A stretch of 64,000 nucleotides of DNA. Origin: Acanthaster planci. Lineage: Eukaryota; Echinodermata; Asteroidea; Valvatida; Acanthasteridae. The DNA lies in assembly GCF_001949145.1 (NCBI RefSeq), contig NW_019091362.1, positions 6,996,297-7,060,296 of the forward strand, written 5' to 3'. The notes under the pieces are model-generated. The model saw nothing but the letters and a program-made list of their open reading frames with translations, did not search any database and had not been told where the DNA came from. Shown here in pieces: positions 1 through 14,600 of this stretch; positions within the stretch are counted from its first letter, which is position 1, and each line of letters opens with the position of its first letter. A program made the position numbers and the translations under genes.

Positions 1-492
1 GTACAAACAAAAGAGGAACAATGGGGGGTCCCCAGTTGTAGGCAAATACACACGTGTGTGCAGGCGTGCCAAACATAGTATGGACCTCAGCACAAACGAA
101 GTCCACATAATGCAGGGTGCGATGGCGTAGTGTGGACTTGCACACGTCCACACAATGTTCCCCCCTCTGAAAAACAGGTTCAGAGGCATTTTGGGGTCAA
201 GGGTATTTGTGACAAAATGAGGAGGAACAGTCCAGGAAATCATCATCAAAAAATCCAGCTCGAAGGAGTTATCCTAGTCAGAGAAAAAGGAGCATTTTCC
301 TCAAGTTTCCTTAAACACCGGAGAACAAAGGAAAGTCCTCACTTTGTATGTAAACAGGTATGTAACACAATGGGAATCCCTCAGTACTGCACACTGAATT
401 GGCAGGAACGTGTTTAAACACCGTCCGTGTTACTACACAGACAATCCCTGCGCTTTTACACGTTATCCAGTGTGAAGTGGTTAAGATCTTAC
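1..492. other. DNAJC13 intron, partial
   Basis: Sequence downstream (in gene sense) of the exon 37 donor. I see no conserved DNAJC13 exon in it; the next exon should begin with a block equivalent to vertebrate LQEAFSRCV and must lie left of the window. Short open frames here show no family resemblance. Confidence 0.6.
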
Positions 493-2671
493 CTCGATGC
501 CATTTTCTCGGCAGAGTTCCTCGGCGTTGAGCGCCGAGCAGTTGACAGTGTGGAAGGCCAACTCGCTGGCAGCGATCAACAGAGGAGCAGACTTGGAGAA
601 CAGCGCATCATCGTGAGTTTCCATCTGAATGGTCTTGATAAGCATGGGATAGCCCGCATACTTGTATGGTTCCAAGACTGGTCACAGTGAAAACAGAATA
701 CCGGTTACACGTCTTTTTGAAGGGCCCTTAACAACAACGTTACTTAAGAATATGTTCTCTGCAAACTTTCTGCTCCTCTTTAATATTTGGATACGGTTTG
801 TCTTTAAATTTGGACAATACTAGAAATACATATGAGAAAGCATCGCTCACAAGCCTACTATCATGTACTGAAACAATGATACATCACCAAAGAATAGAAC
901 ATCTAAGAATGCAAAATATCCTAAAAATTGAATGCAGCTTTAACATTCAAATTTCTTTCTGAAATGACACTACACTTTGAGTATGTTATGCAAATCTGCA
1001 TTAGTATCAGGTGATACGATTGACCAATAGTCTTACGTCTGGTTCTTTTACACCAATATGCACACGCTGATGGCATATTTTCTTCAGGAATAAAGTATGC
1101 TACTAAAATTAGACTAAAAGCATGCAATCACACATAGTACCAAAGTGTGAAGTGATTTTTGAACCAGGAAGTGGTGTGCACAGGAACGGAGTACACACGT
1201 GTTGGTTCACATGCCGGTTCTCACAATTTTGCATACATACCTGTGCGCGACGTATTCACTTCGGTACTTTTGAGCAAGCAAAGTGTGAGATGGTTGTCTT
1301 TTCCAATTTCTGACAATTTGGACTTACTGTCTTTGTATCTCTCAAAGAGGATACTCTGAGATCTCAGGATGAGCACTATGTTGTCAGGATTGGGTCCATC
1401 CATGTGCTTGGAGGATTTACTGCACAGGAACTCATAAGCATTGCTGACTTTCTCAAACATATCCTAGCCGGAACAAAAAACATTCCACAAGAGAGTTGAA
1501 AACAAATGCAGGTGTTGTATCCTTGCCTTGAAAGCCTACAATATCTTGTAGAAACTGAAATCAAACACAACAGTTGTGGTGTGGAATTTCTAAACAATTT
1601 ATTGAGATTAATTTGAATTATGCACTCCATGATTTACTGCCCTTTTCAACAGAATGAAACTGTGAGACAGCGTAGAAGGAACTTTGGTTCTAGATGATTA
1701 GTTGTGTAATGGTCTGATGGTGGCACAGGGGTTTGCTGAAATGCACGACTTGCTGTACTAGTGAAAGAGCAACTCAAGACTACCATTTAACGAGGTGAGC
1801 TTCTACAGGTTGTATTGGAACTAGGTACCCAATTACATGATAGCTGCATAACCATGGTTTATTTTTTTCAATATCTGTGCTACGTGCTACACTGACAAAA
1901 TGCACTCTAGCTCCCCTCTTAGCTGTGAAAAACACAGTTATTGAAAACATTAGAAACAAAATGTCAACCAAAAATTTTGTGTCCCCTTACAAAGGTGGCC
2001 TGGGATGATGTACAGCTTTCGGCAGTAAAAAAACCTGGAACCAGACATATTTGGTCAGCATCTGATGCCTGGGGTTCCAGTTACTAGCTTGACTGAGGTT
2101 TGGCAGGAGAGTTTTATACCTACCCTGCCCTCAGGATTCTTGTCAGGATGGTACTTCTGTGCTAGACGGAAGTAGGCCTTACGGATCACTGATTCTTCAT
2201 GGCTGAGATCAAATTAGGAATGAACAGATATCATCCAACAATTCTGCTGTTTTGGTTGATGTCAAAAGCATTAAGGCTTTATTCACATTACACTTTGCGG
2301 TGTCTGGATTACCGGTTTAATGACGGAAAACTGCAAGGCCATTTGATGTAGGGAGTGCCGAACATAATTGTCAGTGTGAATGCATATGGTCACACTCTAC
2401 TTGGAAATATCAAGAAAACAGCAGCCCATTTTGCCCAGACTGTTACTAAATGAGACGCTTTGCAACTGAAGCATTAAGTTTTTTCATGTAACTTAACCAA
2501 TCGGTCAAGGCAAACCTGCAGTGGTTAGCCTTGAGCAATGGACTTATTAGCTTACCCGCCCACAGCCGTCTTGAGTTTCAAGACTTCATAGGCCTCCTCG
2601 ATGGACATGGAGGGTGGCTTCTTCTCCACTTCTTTCTTCCACTCCTCCAAGATATCCTTCAAGAGCTTGAC
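493..2671 (-). CDS. DNAJC13: DNAJC13 exons 34-37: DnaJ domain and start of the C-terminal region
   Basis: Exons: 2556-2671, 2124-2202, 1328-1463, 493-677 (about residues 1261-1432). Exon 34 opens with the charged lead-in [18 protein letters not shown] and helix I of the J domain (SIEEAYEVL). Exon 35 carries helix II and the HPD tripeptide that stimulates Hsc70 ATPase ([20 protein letters not shown]). Exon 36 gives helix III ([14 protein letters not shown]) and then [17 protein letters not shown]. Exon 37 gives [18 protein letters not shown] and [20 protein letters not shown], ending at a GTAAGA donor in phase 0. A J domain lying internally, far from the N-terminus, is specific to RME-8. Confidence 0.97.
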
Positions 2672-5600
2672 CTACAGAGGGTGCAAGAAGTCAAATCAGA
2701 TGGTTACACCGAGACATGATAGGAAAGTGTTCCAATTCACAGAGTAAAAGGGGCTTAGGAAATTACAGCAGGTGTACGGCACATTCACTTACAGGTTCCC
2801 TGATGGGCCAATCAGGGAAGCGTTCCTTGTCGCAGAGGTGCCGCAGGTAGTAGATGTTGACGAACAGCTCGCCGTCGAGTTGAGGATAGTTGATGAGAGG
2901 GATGGGACAGTACTGGTAAATGGCCCGTGTGTTGCTCTGAAGACGTGGAGTGAAGTCCGCTATATGGGCAGCTATTTTCTCAATCATCATACGCCTAGGA
3001 AAAAATAGATAAAATGAACTGCTTTAATAACTAATCAGAAACGTACATTTGCATCGTTACATCTGCAGTCTTGAAAAAAATTCAAAAATTGAAAGAAACT
3101 CTAAATTTTTTTAGTTTTCACAGCAAAAACAATGAAGGAAGCCAACAGTTGATAGACAAATATCAAAATGAAAATTTAAAATTCTTCCTTTTAAATATTT
3201 ACAAAGAGGTTAAGTCCACCCCAACCCCAAATCACTAGTTATTCTTTGTTCTTTCTTTCAAGAAGATTGAGCACTAAATAAGAAGACAGTGGCTTGGATC
3301 TACATCCCTGAATCCTACAAAATCCTTTTCAACTTCCCACCCACTCTTCTCATTGTAAAGCAATTGACACCATTACCTATGCTATACGTTCCTTTTCCAC
3401 AAAGACCCAGACTTTGCATGAAAAATAATTGTTACTTCACACGAATACAGCAAGTACCCATGACCTATGATCCTCAACCCGTGGCCTCACCTCATCTCAG
3501 CACTCCAGATGGCTTCTGGGGTGTCAAACTCCCCGAGGAATGTCTCGGCAAACTTCTCGGCGCTGTGGTTCTCCAGGTAGTGCACCATGGCCTCGGGCAA
3601 AATGCGGCCCAGAATGCTGCGGTGCATGGTGTCTGATTGCTTATCCTGTGTCACATGAGAAAATTGTAAATGCAGCCTGTGTGACCTACTACCTATGACT
3701 TATGACTAACGGCCACTAGCTAAATGGATACACACAAAATGGGCCTAGAAAGACTCAATGAAAAATTTTGACGGGTGAGTCTTTTTTAAAAAGGGAAAAA
3801 TGCATGAAATTCATGGTCACGATCAGATGCTACAGGACTGTGCACATTCCGATGAAAATTAGTGCATAATTCAAACCACAAATCTGCAAACCAGTGCAAA
3901 CACCCTGCAGGAGCCACAAACTACTGCTCCTGCATGATGTCCCCATACGTGCAGCTCTAAGAAACAATATGTGACTAACAGGTCTAAGAAACAGGTTCAA
4001 AAGGACTCCATCACCTTTGAGGTACTACACTGATGCACTTTCTCTTAACCCTGTCACTGTATGTGTGTAAGTTGGCAATTTGCGGCAGCACACCCGTCAA
4101 GGAGGCATTGATTGTGTGTACCTCCTGTCCACGAGTGTGGAGCCACTGTGATAATGGCTTCTAATTCTGGTTACCAGCTTGTCCGATAGTCTACCTACCT
4201 CGTCAGACCTGAAGGCCTGCCTCATGTGAGTGTACTTCAAGAACCTGTGTGAAAAATAACAAGTTCAAAGAGTCAATTTGAAATAATGATTTTAGTCCCC
4301 CCCATGAAATAACAATTTTTCAGTGTGTGATGCTGATGATGCAGAAGGCACGACCACAAACTATAAACAATTCTCTGTTTACTCTAATTTGTACTGAGTG
4401 ACGAAACAAACACAGAATTTTTCAGCAGGTTTATGCCAAGAGTTTCACAGAAAGTGGACAGAAAAAATTCCTCTGCCATCCACTGTTGATTTGGGATCAC
4501 GGGTCACTCCCGTCCGTGAGCATTTTTTAGCAGGTCTTAAATAAACTCTTAACGTACAAAAACAATACCAAACAGGCAAATCAAAACATGACATGAAGAA
4601 GCCATGATGATTCTGCAGTTCTTTTCCATACCATGCCAGGGGTAGTACATTGGACCCTGTGTACATCATGATGAAAAAGAACACCCCCGTCAGGTACAGC
4701 CGGCCCAGGCCTGGATTGTCCTGGATGATGTCAAAGATCAGCACCGAAACTTTCTCCACCAGGATGGGGTCAAAGGTCAACAGGAGCTGTGGCACCGACA
4801 GAGTATGGATTACCCAATTGCAAATCAGGATAACCTTATAATGTTTAGTGAACATTTTACACATTCTTTTCATTCAGAGATGAAGTTCATTCTAACGACT
4901 TGTATCAATCTTGATTCGACTGTTACAGGGGACAGTCTACCAGTGACTTAACCCTAACAGTCCTCAGTCCTCCAACAGGTGAAGGATTGAGGACTGTTAG
5001 GGTTAAGAAATGTAAAACAGAACAAACTGTACTATTCCAACAAGCCTGGTATTGTTGGCCCAATTTCATGTCACTACTTGACAGTTACGACAAAAGTTAA
5101 CTATAGCAGAAAAATTTTGCTTATCTTTAGCACTATTTCATGGCCTGGTTGTGCCAATTGTTGTGCAAGTATGGAGATTTTCATTGCCGCAACACTGAGC
5201 TAAGCAAATTTTATCCAAGGTAAGCATGCCTTCTGCTGTAGTTACTGCTTACGGTCTCCATGAAATATGCTGAGTCTCTGTTAATGTAATATTGTGTGCT
5301 TGGAGCCATGAAACTGCATCTTGAAGTAAATGGCATGCCATAATTACCTGGACTATGTGTGGTAAGCAGGTAGCATCTGACAGGAGTCTCTTTGGTCTTG
5401 GTAATGGGCGAATTATGGCTCCATCTGAATCTCTGAAGTATCAAAAAAATTACTGAATTGAATCTGGCAGCCTTTCTGTGCAAGGAAACGTGGCATTTCT
5501 TGTTCTTTTGCTGCTATGATCTGGGGTAAGGCTGCACTTGATAGGCTCTTTATCAATGCAAGAGGCTGAAAAACCTGAAATTGACAATATATTCCGGATT

Positions 5601-8600
5601 AAGAAACTATTTAATGGAAGTGCAATTTGAGTAGTTTATTAATAATTCCTAATCTTTTATTATTTGTCTTTTTTGAACTTGTCAAACAAACAAAACAATG
5701 TTTAAAATATTTAATGAAAGCATAAAAGAAGATAAACGTGAGAAAAGATGATGATTCCAACATGAAATGTGCTTCTTAACTTTGTCACCCAAGGTGCAAC
5801 TACAAGTAAATGGAACCTTCTCACACGGAACTTGGTGGGGGTTAACCACTGTCAGATTAATTTACCAAGCTCTGTGACCTGTTCAAAAGAATAACAGAAT
5901 AACAACGCTTTCACAAAATGTTTCTTACCACAACCAGAACTTACTTGCTGGGATAGTAGCCACAGATTCTGATGAGCATGTTGAGGATCATGGTGGCCAG
6001 ATCGCTCTCGTTCAAGACAGCAGCGCCTGAGGCCAGCAGTACCCACTTGAGCTGGGGGATCTGATGAAGGGCTTCCAGCCCTCCAGGCCCTGGGCCCAGC
6101 AGCGGGTCTTGGCTGAGATGGCACTTTCCTCCCATAGGTCCTTCATCTGTGACAGCAAAAAGGGGACTGGAAATTTGTTTTACATTTGCTATGCGCGGTG
6201 ACTGCGGGGCAGCAACTTCCTTTCCATGGTGTCGAGCAGAGCATCACCCCATGGCAACCTGCTCTCTCATCCTGATAGTGGGGTCGTTAGTATGTTCAAA
6301 AACTAATCAAATGAATATTAATTAGGAATAGTCTGGTACTTGGCTATGTGTTAAAATAAACATTTACTTTTACATTCGGTGTCTGGTATAAAAACAGTCC
6401 CAGTGTCATTTTACATAGTATTATGAATTTTAAACCAGATTTTTAAGAAGGCACAAATATTAAAATTCTATCCAGCCAATTTTCAGTTTCATATTTCATT
6501 TGAACACAAAAAAAAATGTGAGAAAAGGAGGAAGTGCTACATGACTGTGAGTTCTCACCTGAGCAAAGCTGAAGGGACCAAGTCGTTCCCTCTCAACGTT
6601 GCCATAGTACCATTCCTTCTCGGTGCTAGCTTGGGAATCTGGGGCTGCCTCTATCACGTTGGTCTGAATTTGCCGCAAATAAAAAAACCATTACACACCT
6701 TGCACTGTTAGCTACTTCATTGTCTCCCAACATTGTTCTCTTCAGAGTGCACTGTTTCTGCATTTGTTACTTGAAATGCGTGGATGAGGGCAAATTCCTG
6801 CAAGTCAGGGGAATAATTATTTTCTTCCTTGTGAGATGGGTGTCTGAGTGGCTTTTAGACTTTCTACTTCAGCAACTTTAACCGTTTCAATTTCAGGCCA
6901 TTTTAGGCAAATTTGAACACCCAATTTTCAAGCACTGGCCGAAACCCTACTTAAAATACACAAAAAGGTTGTTAGCAAACCCTTTCTACAAACTGCTAAG
7001 TGAGACAGCACAGTGGACCTCTGATGTCCTACAAGCAGTCGCAAACTGCTTTACTCCAAATTCCAAGGTTTTGCACGAGAGGACAGCAGCAGCTCCTCTA
7101 ACACACAAATATCTTAGACTCAAAACGACCAACCTGGGTTGGAACTGTAGCCCTTGTGGTATGCAAGTGGGCTAATGTCAAGATGTCCACCAGGACTCGG
7201 ATTCCATTAGCGTCGATGAGTTCCTTGACATTCCTCCTGTTGTAAAGAAGCTTATCAAGGAATAGCACCAGCCTGTCTCGCTCCTGCCTGTCTGTACACT
7301 GAACAATGTAATACAAAAATCCCAAGTTTGAGTAAAACTAGCCAATGCGGGGAGATAAGGAGAAACATGCCTCTCTCACAATCTCTGCGGCACACTGAGG
7401 AATTGCACTGAGCATTACTTGGTCAGCTGATGACTGTATGCATCTCAGACAGTCTTTGGTGACCTTTCTGCTACTTGGGGATTCTTGAAAAGAGTCGAGA
7501 ACTCGCTCCAGCAGCTCACGTACTTCTGAAAAAAGAACTCACCCTTTCGAGCATCTGCACGATGTAGCGTGTGTCGTTGAAGTGGCCAATCTCGTCGTTA
7601 CACCGGCCATAGACAATGGCCAGTGCGTGGAGACACATGCACTTCATGTGCATCTTGTTGGTGAGAAGGAATCTGTGGTATAGGTCGTTGAAGAATTCAT
7701 ACCTATATTGAGGAACAGGACAAAGGACGGATCAGCTGGAGGAGAGACTAGATGTAAGATATCAAACCTTTTCAACACAGCTTCAGCCCGAGTCAAAATC
7801 CCTTTTACAGTTTAGGAGCAGTTTGAAATATTGGTGTGGCTTTCTGCATGGAGGTAATTTATTTTTACTTCCTTAATTCAAAACTGAATTTTTCTTCACT
7901 TGTGTGTCTGACACTAGCAAAACTGGACATTCTTTAAAAAAATTTACAAAGTGGACATTTGGGAACAGCACCCTCTACACAATGATGAATAACACGCTGC
8001 ATTGTGTGACTTGTATAAGTTTTTAAAGGTCATACTGATCAAGCAAAATAAATTCCATTAGAATTTGACACTCAAATGCAACTTTCTCTGGTGCTTTACT
8101 TGTCGTGGGCTCCAGAGACCAATCAGTGATTTTACTCAGCACAAAAAAATATGCTTAGGAAAAACAAGTTACCAGCCCAAGAGCAATGCGACATATATAT
8201 TACCTGAGACAGGTTCCCTGCTCATTTTGGCTCAGCAAAAAAATGTGTTGAGAAACATTTTCCACTCAAATGCTCTCTGACATTGGGCCCTGTTGTTGAT
8301 GCACAAATATTCAACCCAATGATAACATCTGAGAAAAACCCGTAAGTTGTCTGTCATGACACCAAATGAACCTCAATCACAGAATGACGTGACAGGGAAT
8401 GTGGGATTTGAGGACAAGCTCTGTTGTCTTACGATCGTTTGATGGCACTAATCTCCTCATTGCTTTCATCCGCTTCCAGGAGCAACCGCAGGTAGTAGTC
8501 GCCGATCTTGATCTCTTCAGATAGGCACTCGTACTGCACCTCAAACTCCACATGGTTCCAGGATATTGTGTGGCCGCTGCTCAGCTCGCAGTCCGTACGG

Positions 8601-11600
8601 AAAGAGCGCATCTCATTCTCCAGGGCCTGTCGCAGCTCTTCCCTGGTCTGAGAACAAAAGTCCAGATTAGCCTTGACAACTGGATTTTTACAAATGAGAG
8701 TTTCAAAGAATGAACCACAGAAACTTTCATGGCAGTGATGTCATGTAATTAACATGACCAATGCAAGATCTGCGTAAATATTAAACAGACTTGGACAGGG
8801 AGTGACAATAATCAATGGTGATGTTACCTTGTAGTTCCATATAAGATTTGGTAGTGCATGATCCTGGTTGAACCTGTAAGGGAGAAAACAAAATTGCTAA
8901 GCATTTTTCCTAATTGTCTTTACATAAAAGATAAAATAAAAACCTACTTCTCAATGCGGTTAATGCTCCTGGTAATCAAGAAGCCATTACTGTAACTGCC
9001 AAACAAAGCTGTCAACAACACTTGAAAAGTACATTGTAATTTATTACTTTCATAGGATGACGGATTTGTGAATTTTTCCTTCTAATAGTCGCTAAATATT
9101 AATTTCTCTTAATCATAAATTGTATGACCTATGTTGTATTCTCCTTGCGGTGGCAGACCCAGTTCCAGCTGTCACTTCTTGCCTGACCTCCCCATACTAT
9201 CATAAATATTCAAGTTCCATTCAAGTTTTCCTCGCATGTATTCCGCTACTTTGTAGCATGAAAACAATCCTGAACCTGAATCTAATTTCCTCTTTATATT
9301 TAGAACAATCTTTTTTTTTCTGCACAAAAATATTCCTCCTCATTGCCTCCCTCAAAGCCCCCTCCTATTTGTCCTACTTTGGTCGCACTTCCCCTCCATG
9401 GCTGAGTACATTCATCGCAATCGTCATTCACCAATTCCACCAACAAATTTCTAAGTCTTTTGAGAAATCATCAGAGAGTCGTCATGATTGCTCGTTCTCC
9501 ACCATTTGTTGGCTAGTTCTCGGAATTACGGTTGCTGACAGGCCGTCTGATATGGCGGTTCATTGTTAGCTCCTAAGGGTCAGGAGGGCTTACTTGTAGT
9601 AGAAGAGATCCCAGTTATCTTCGCTCTTTATCCTCTGTCGCCGTTTCCTCAACACTATGGGTTTCTGTGGATAAAGAAACAAAAAGTCATTAAGAAATGG
9701 ATCGCAGACAATAAGCCATTTGCGAGTTACATATGAATAAAATCTGGTACACTGAGTTATCTGATTGCACATAAACATAACGATTTGAATTCCCCAGACT
9801 AAAGACACTGTTGCTATACCTCGTGATTCGGGGCAAGCTCTCGCATAGTGACCACCATCTCTGGAATAGACTGGTTCCTCTGTGCCCTTCTTATCAGTTG
9901 AGAACAGCGTATTGTTGCAAGGCGTCTCTTATCATGCTTATGTATCTAAGCAAAAGCTTGCCCGGAATCACGAGGTATGACCAGGGTGGTTTTAGTATGG
10001 AGAATTCAAGTTGTTATGTTCACGTGAATATAAAGAACTCAGTGTACCAGATTTTGGTCAAAAGTTAATTCGCAAAAGGTTTATTCAGCATAATGGAGTG
10101 CATGACATAGTGGTCCATCAAGTCTAAGCATCACTAGAACTACATTTCTAGCCTTGACTAAAAAACTTCAGGCTAGTGGGTTTTTAATGTAAAATCTGTT
10201 TGCAAAAGTAGATGAGGTGATAGTCAACAGCTTTTAGATGGAAAGGGTAAGGTTTCTACGCATGATTTATATTCTGAATATTGCTGGGACCAATTTAGTT
10301 TTAAAATTGCTCAGCCAGTTTCGTGCTAATCGGCAGAGAGTGAGTCTCAAGTAAGATACTCAACATGGAATCTTGGTCTATTACCTCTCTCTGCTAAGCA
10401 AATATTTTCTGGGCTTAGCAGAAGTCTGTGTTTAGCAAATCTCAGAGTTACCTCCAAAAAATGAAAGCCAAATTCAATTACTTTCCCACAACTTTCCAGG
10501 ACTAAAGTGTGACAATTTCCACGACATTTAACGCCATTTTGCAATACAAAATACAGCCTAAGAAACAGCCCAACAAAAGTAACCTTTGCCTGATCTTGAT
10601 TTCCTCTGGCAAAAGGACTCAAGGACAACCTGTTTTTCCCCATATGCACCATGACTTTCCAAGGAAACTTTTACCCCTAGGGTTTGGAGGATTTTCCATG
10701 ACCTTGGAAACCCTGAAATCCATGACATTGGCCCCAGGTGACAGCAACTGGAGACAGTATGGAGTTTTTATGACCTGCTTTAGAACTATGGAACTGCAAT
10801 GTAACTTACCAACTCCGCCTAGTGTGATATGCCATGGATCATTAAGCATGGGATTATGGGTCGTTGAGATAGCATGAAAGGAAGAGAAGCAGAGTATAAG
10901 TATAAAAAAGAATTTGACGCGTTTGTCAAATGCCCGCCGTACGCAAATATAACATGGTTTGAGGGTGGATTGTTGAGTTATCAGAAACTGACATAACCAG
11001 TTGCCAAGGCAAAGTTGAGGGAACTAGTTTGGCAATTTCCAATACCGAGGGGAGCTAATATAAGACTATTACCCTGAGATAAACCATGCCATATTTGTTT
11101 TACCATACCTCCCACATATTCAGTTTGCCATTCTTAATCCAGGGGCAAGGGAAAGGCAGCACGACCATGCATTTGTGTGTGTAAAGCTCGCGCAGTTCAA
11201 ACAGGCCACAGTTCCAGGGAACTGTTCCGGGAGTAATTTAGTACACTAGCATATTTGACTTGTACACGGTATCCTCATGTGCACCAGGTACAAACAGCAA
11301 AAACAGCCACTAGCACACGGTGATGCATGGACCAGCGACAATTTGGCTCTTGAGCATGAATATGCATGAGGCACGGTCGAAAACGACACAAACTACAAGG
11401 AAATGGATTCTGGAAACACATGCACTTTAATATTCAACCCAATAACTGCACGCATTTGCCCAAAGCAAATCTGCACGAGACCCAGTGACTGCAAATTATG
11501 CAACATGCAAGCAAAAAAGGTTTTATGATGGGAGCCAGCACACGGCAAAATAAAAATGACACATGATGACACGCAAGTCCTCCCAACCAGCTGATACACG

Positions 11601-14600
11601 CTCAACAGGCTTCAGGTGCCGCTGAGCTGTAGCTGAGCCCATCATAAGTCCTCATAAGTCCCTGCAAGTCCACCATAAGACCATCGCAAGTCATTCAGTC
11701 TTTAGTCAAGTCACAAACTATTCAAACGACTCATGACACAGATGTATTCCTTTGCCGTTGTTCACTCTGTTACTTTCTCATTGATTTTGTGGCTGGACTC
11801 GAGACAGGACTAATGAATGGCTTGACTACAGCCCTGGCTTCAATTCAACCAACTCCTTAAATCACACATCATTTGAAGTCATTACTCTTTTCAGATTCCT
11901 AGAAATAAATGATTAAGTTTGGAGGCAATTTCCTTGGCCTTTCTCAGTAGACGGTCATCTTCAAAAATTCCGTCTGTAACAGGTCACGCTTACATAGTGC
12001 CATCTACAAATAGAACTTCACTTGATTGCGCCAACTGGTCCAAACCATCCTTTACCAAAAACCCCCAAAAGTCCTAGTTTAATAAGCTCTTCATGTGCAC
12101 CACTGCAGTAACCCACAAACTGGCCCCAAGCATCCCTGACACAGCATGGTCATGGTAACCTACATCTTGTTTCTTCCTCTCCTTGGTGATACGTTGCTTC
12201 CAGTGAAGGAGCATGCCCTCGATCTGATGCCACTGGAGATGGCGGTTACTCTTGCCGAATTGGTCCTGCAACAAAATCAAAGCAACATATTTTATCTTTA
12301 GCCAAGTCAGGTTTCGGGATTAGTTCTGCCTTGAAACTCTCCCAAGAGGTCACCGGGTAAATATTTTGCAAAGGTTTTTTGTGACGCTATCCCACAAAAC
12401 AGGTATGGCAAGTTGCGTGTGATTTTTATTTCAGTTTTTCATCAATATTTGGTTTGCAAAACATTTTTCAAATAAACGTCTGACCACACCCAAATCTTAT
12501 TTCTCAAGCCCGGTCTATGTCTTTGACGGGTTGCATATGTGTGGACACACGTTGACAACAGAGGTTACTGTAGCTCTAGAATCTGGATGTCTGTGTCGGC
12601 CATGTGCTCACCTGAGCCATCTTGACATTGTCTCTCATGTGGATCAGGTCTCTTTCCTTCTCCGGTACTTTATCCTCAGAGTCAAGGAAAGCCAGGAGAC
12701 CGGCGGGCTGCCATCAAGCAGAAAAGATACGATAAGAACAGAGTCTGATGAAAAGTGACCAAGGGGTGGGTCCATATAGAATTGAGGTCAGCTACCATGA
12801 TATGGAGAACCTACATCTTGTTCAATATGTCTACTTAATGGATTCAGAGTGAACACTGGTAATTAACCTGCATTTGACAATGAAGGATGTATAACTTAGC
12901 GTCTATTGCCTCAATTTATATGGTGATAAGAAAACAATTATGTATACTGAATACTGTCATACTTTTTGTGGCTCGTGTAATTCTATTACTATGAATAGGT
13001 CATGATTTGGCCAAACAGTGGCTATTAAATGAAAGCTGTTCAACTTTGCTGCAATACACACATCGTTACAAACTATCCATAACATAAGTTACAATGTGAG
13101 TGCAGGCTCAACCTTTCGAGAAAAGTTCTATTTTCGATCATCCTTTTTCACATTACAACATCTCACTGCCACTGGACAATTCTCGTTGTCATCAGTGTGT
13201 AAACCAAGTCATTAGTGAACAATCTTACCAGGATGCGTTTTAGCAGTCCAAGTGCCGTTGGGTTGCCGGTAATCCACAATGCAACAAGATGGCGACTTAA
13301 CTGCCTGTAAAAGTAAGCAATAAAGAACACCTGGCTCAAAGGGAAGCCCCATGCTTTCAAAATATAGAGAAAGTCTCAGAGATACAACTGGTACAGTTAT
13401 GTCCCCGAGATCAGTGTCGTATTCGAGTCCATCACAAGTCCCTGTCATTCCATCACAAGTCAGTCAGTCTTAAGCCAATTCACAAGCTATTCAAATGAGC
13501 TGTGACATAAGCATTCTTTTGTCACTGTTCACCCTGTTACTTATGACTGGCTTTGTGACTGGACTTGTGAAGGGACTTGTGAAAGGATTTGTGATGGACG
13601 TGAATACAGCAATGCCTGAGATACAATATGCTGGCTGCAGATCACACAAAAGCTCTTCAGGAGGAAGCGATACTCTACAGACAAACAGTCTTTTTAAGTC
13701 AAAACAACTTTCCAGCAAGCACAATGTGTAATTTGTAGTGCTCTGGGTTGACGCGTCAGTTCTTAATTTTTGGAATAATCAAAGCCGGGTTTGTGTTTTC
13801 ATCTAAAATGGAAACTGAGGCGACTTCTTGTAAGGTTCAACAAGCATATTAGACTGAGGTTTTTTGGCCGCTGCTTATTAAAATGCAAAGTGTACAGTGG
13901 CTTGTACAACAACATCCTCTGACGAGCAGTTCTCTTATGCAGACCTGTTTGTCAGCATTCGTGTGTCTGAACTGGATGTAAACATTGCGACATGCAGGTG
14001 TCTTGGGAGGGCGCCCTCTGCCAGAGCAAGCTCCTGCATCTTAGCTGCAATCTCAGCATCTCCCTCCTACAGACACACATTGAAACAAAATTGCTGAGTC
14101 GGTGAAAACGCAATATAAAAAAACTACTTTTCGGGAACAAACAGGCGGAAAAAAGTCCTTCAAACAATTTAAGCCAACCCTAACATGGGGGGGTGGAAAT
14201 ACTTGTCATCAGGTCAAAGTGGAACACACAATTCTTTGCTTTGTAAATTATTAAAATGTGGTTGTGTTCTTAGTGATAAAGAAATCCTACCTCAATGATT
14301 GCTTTCATGACCAGTCCTGCTCCTTTCACCACAGTCATGGATGGATGCTGCCAAAGAAAAGTGAAAAATGTTTTAACCCATGTATTTTGAGCACCAGGGT
14401 TTTTCGGCCAGTCAGGAAGAATTGCCAAGAGTTTCCCGTGCCTCCTCAAATGTGAGGTAGTTTGCCTTTTGGTGGCTGAAATTCAGTGTTTCATCTGGCC
14501 ACCAAGCCAACTATCCTGACTAAAGGCAAAAATTACGAAGCTACCAAGGACAGGTAAAAATTACCGAGGACAGGCAAAAATTATTCAGGGAGGGCAAATA

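Noticed and set aside
4445-4873. 142-codon open frame on the minus strand
   Set aside because: Only 4632-4786 is DNAJC13 exon 30; the rest is intron read-through on both sides.
5480-5575. Minus-strand frame reading [17 protein letters not shown], resembling the DNAJC13 segment before LLLTFDP
   Set aside because: The true exon is 5348-5432 ([12 protein letters not shown]...CLPHIVQ), with correct phase and splice sites. The other stretch has no usable donor and its phase would give a stop.
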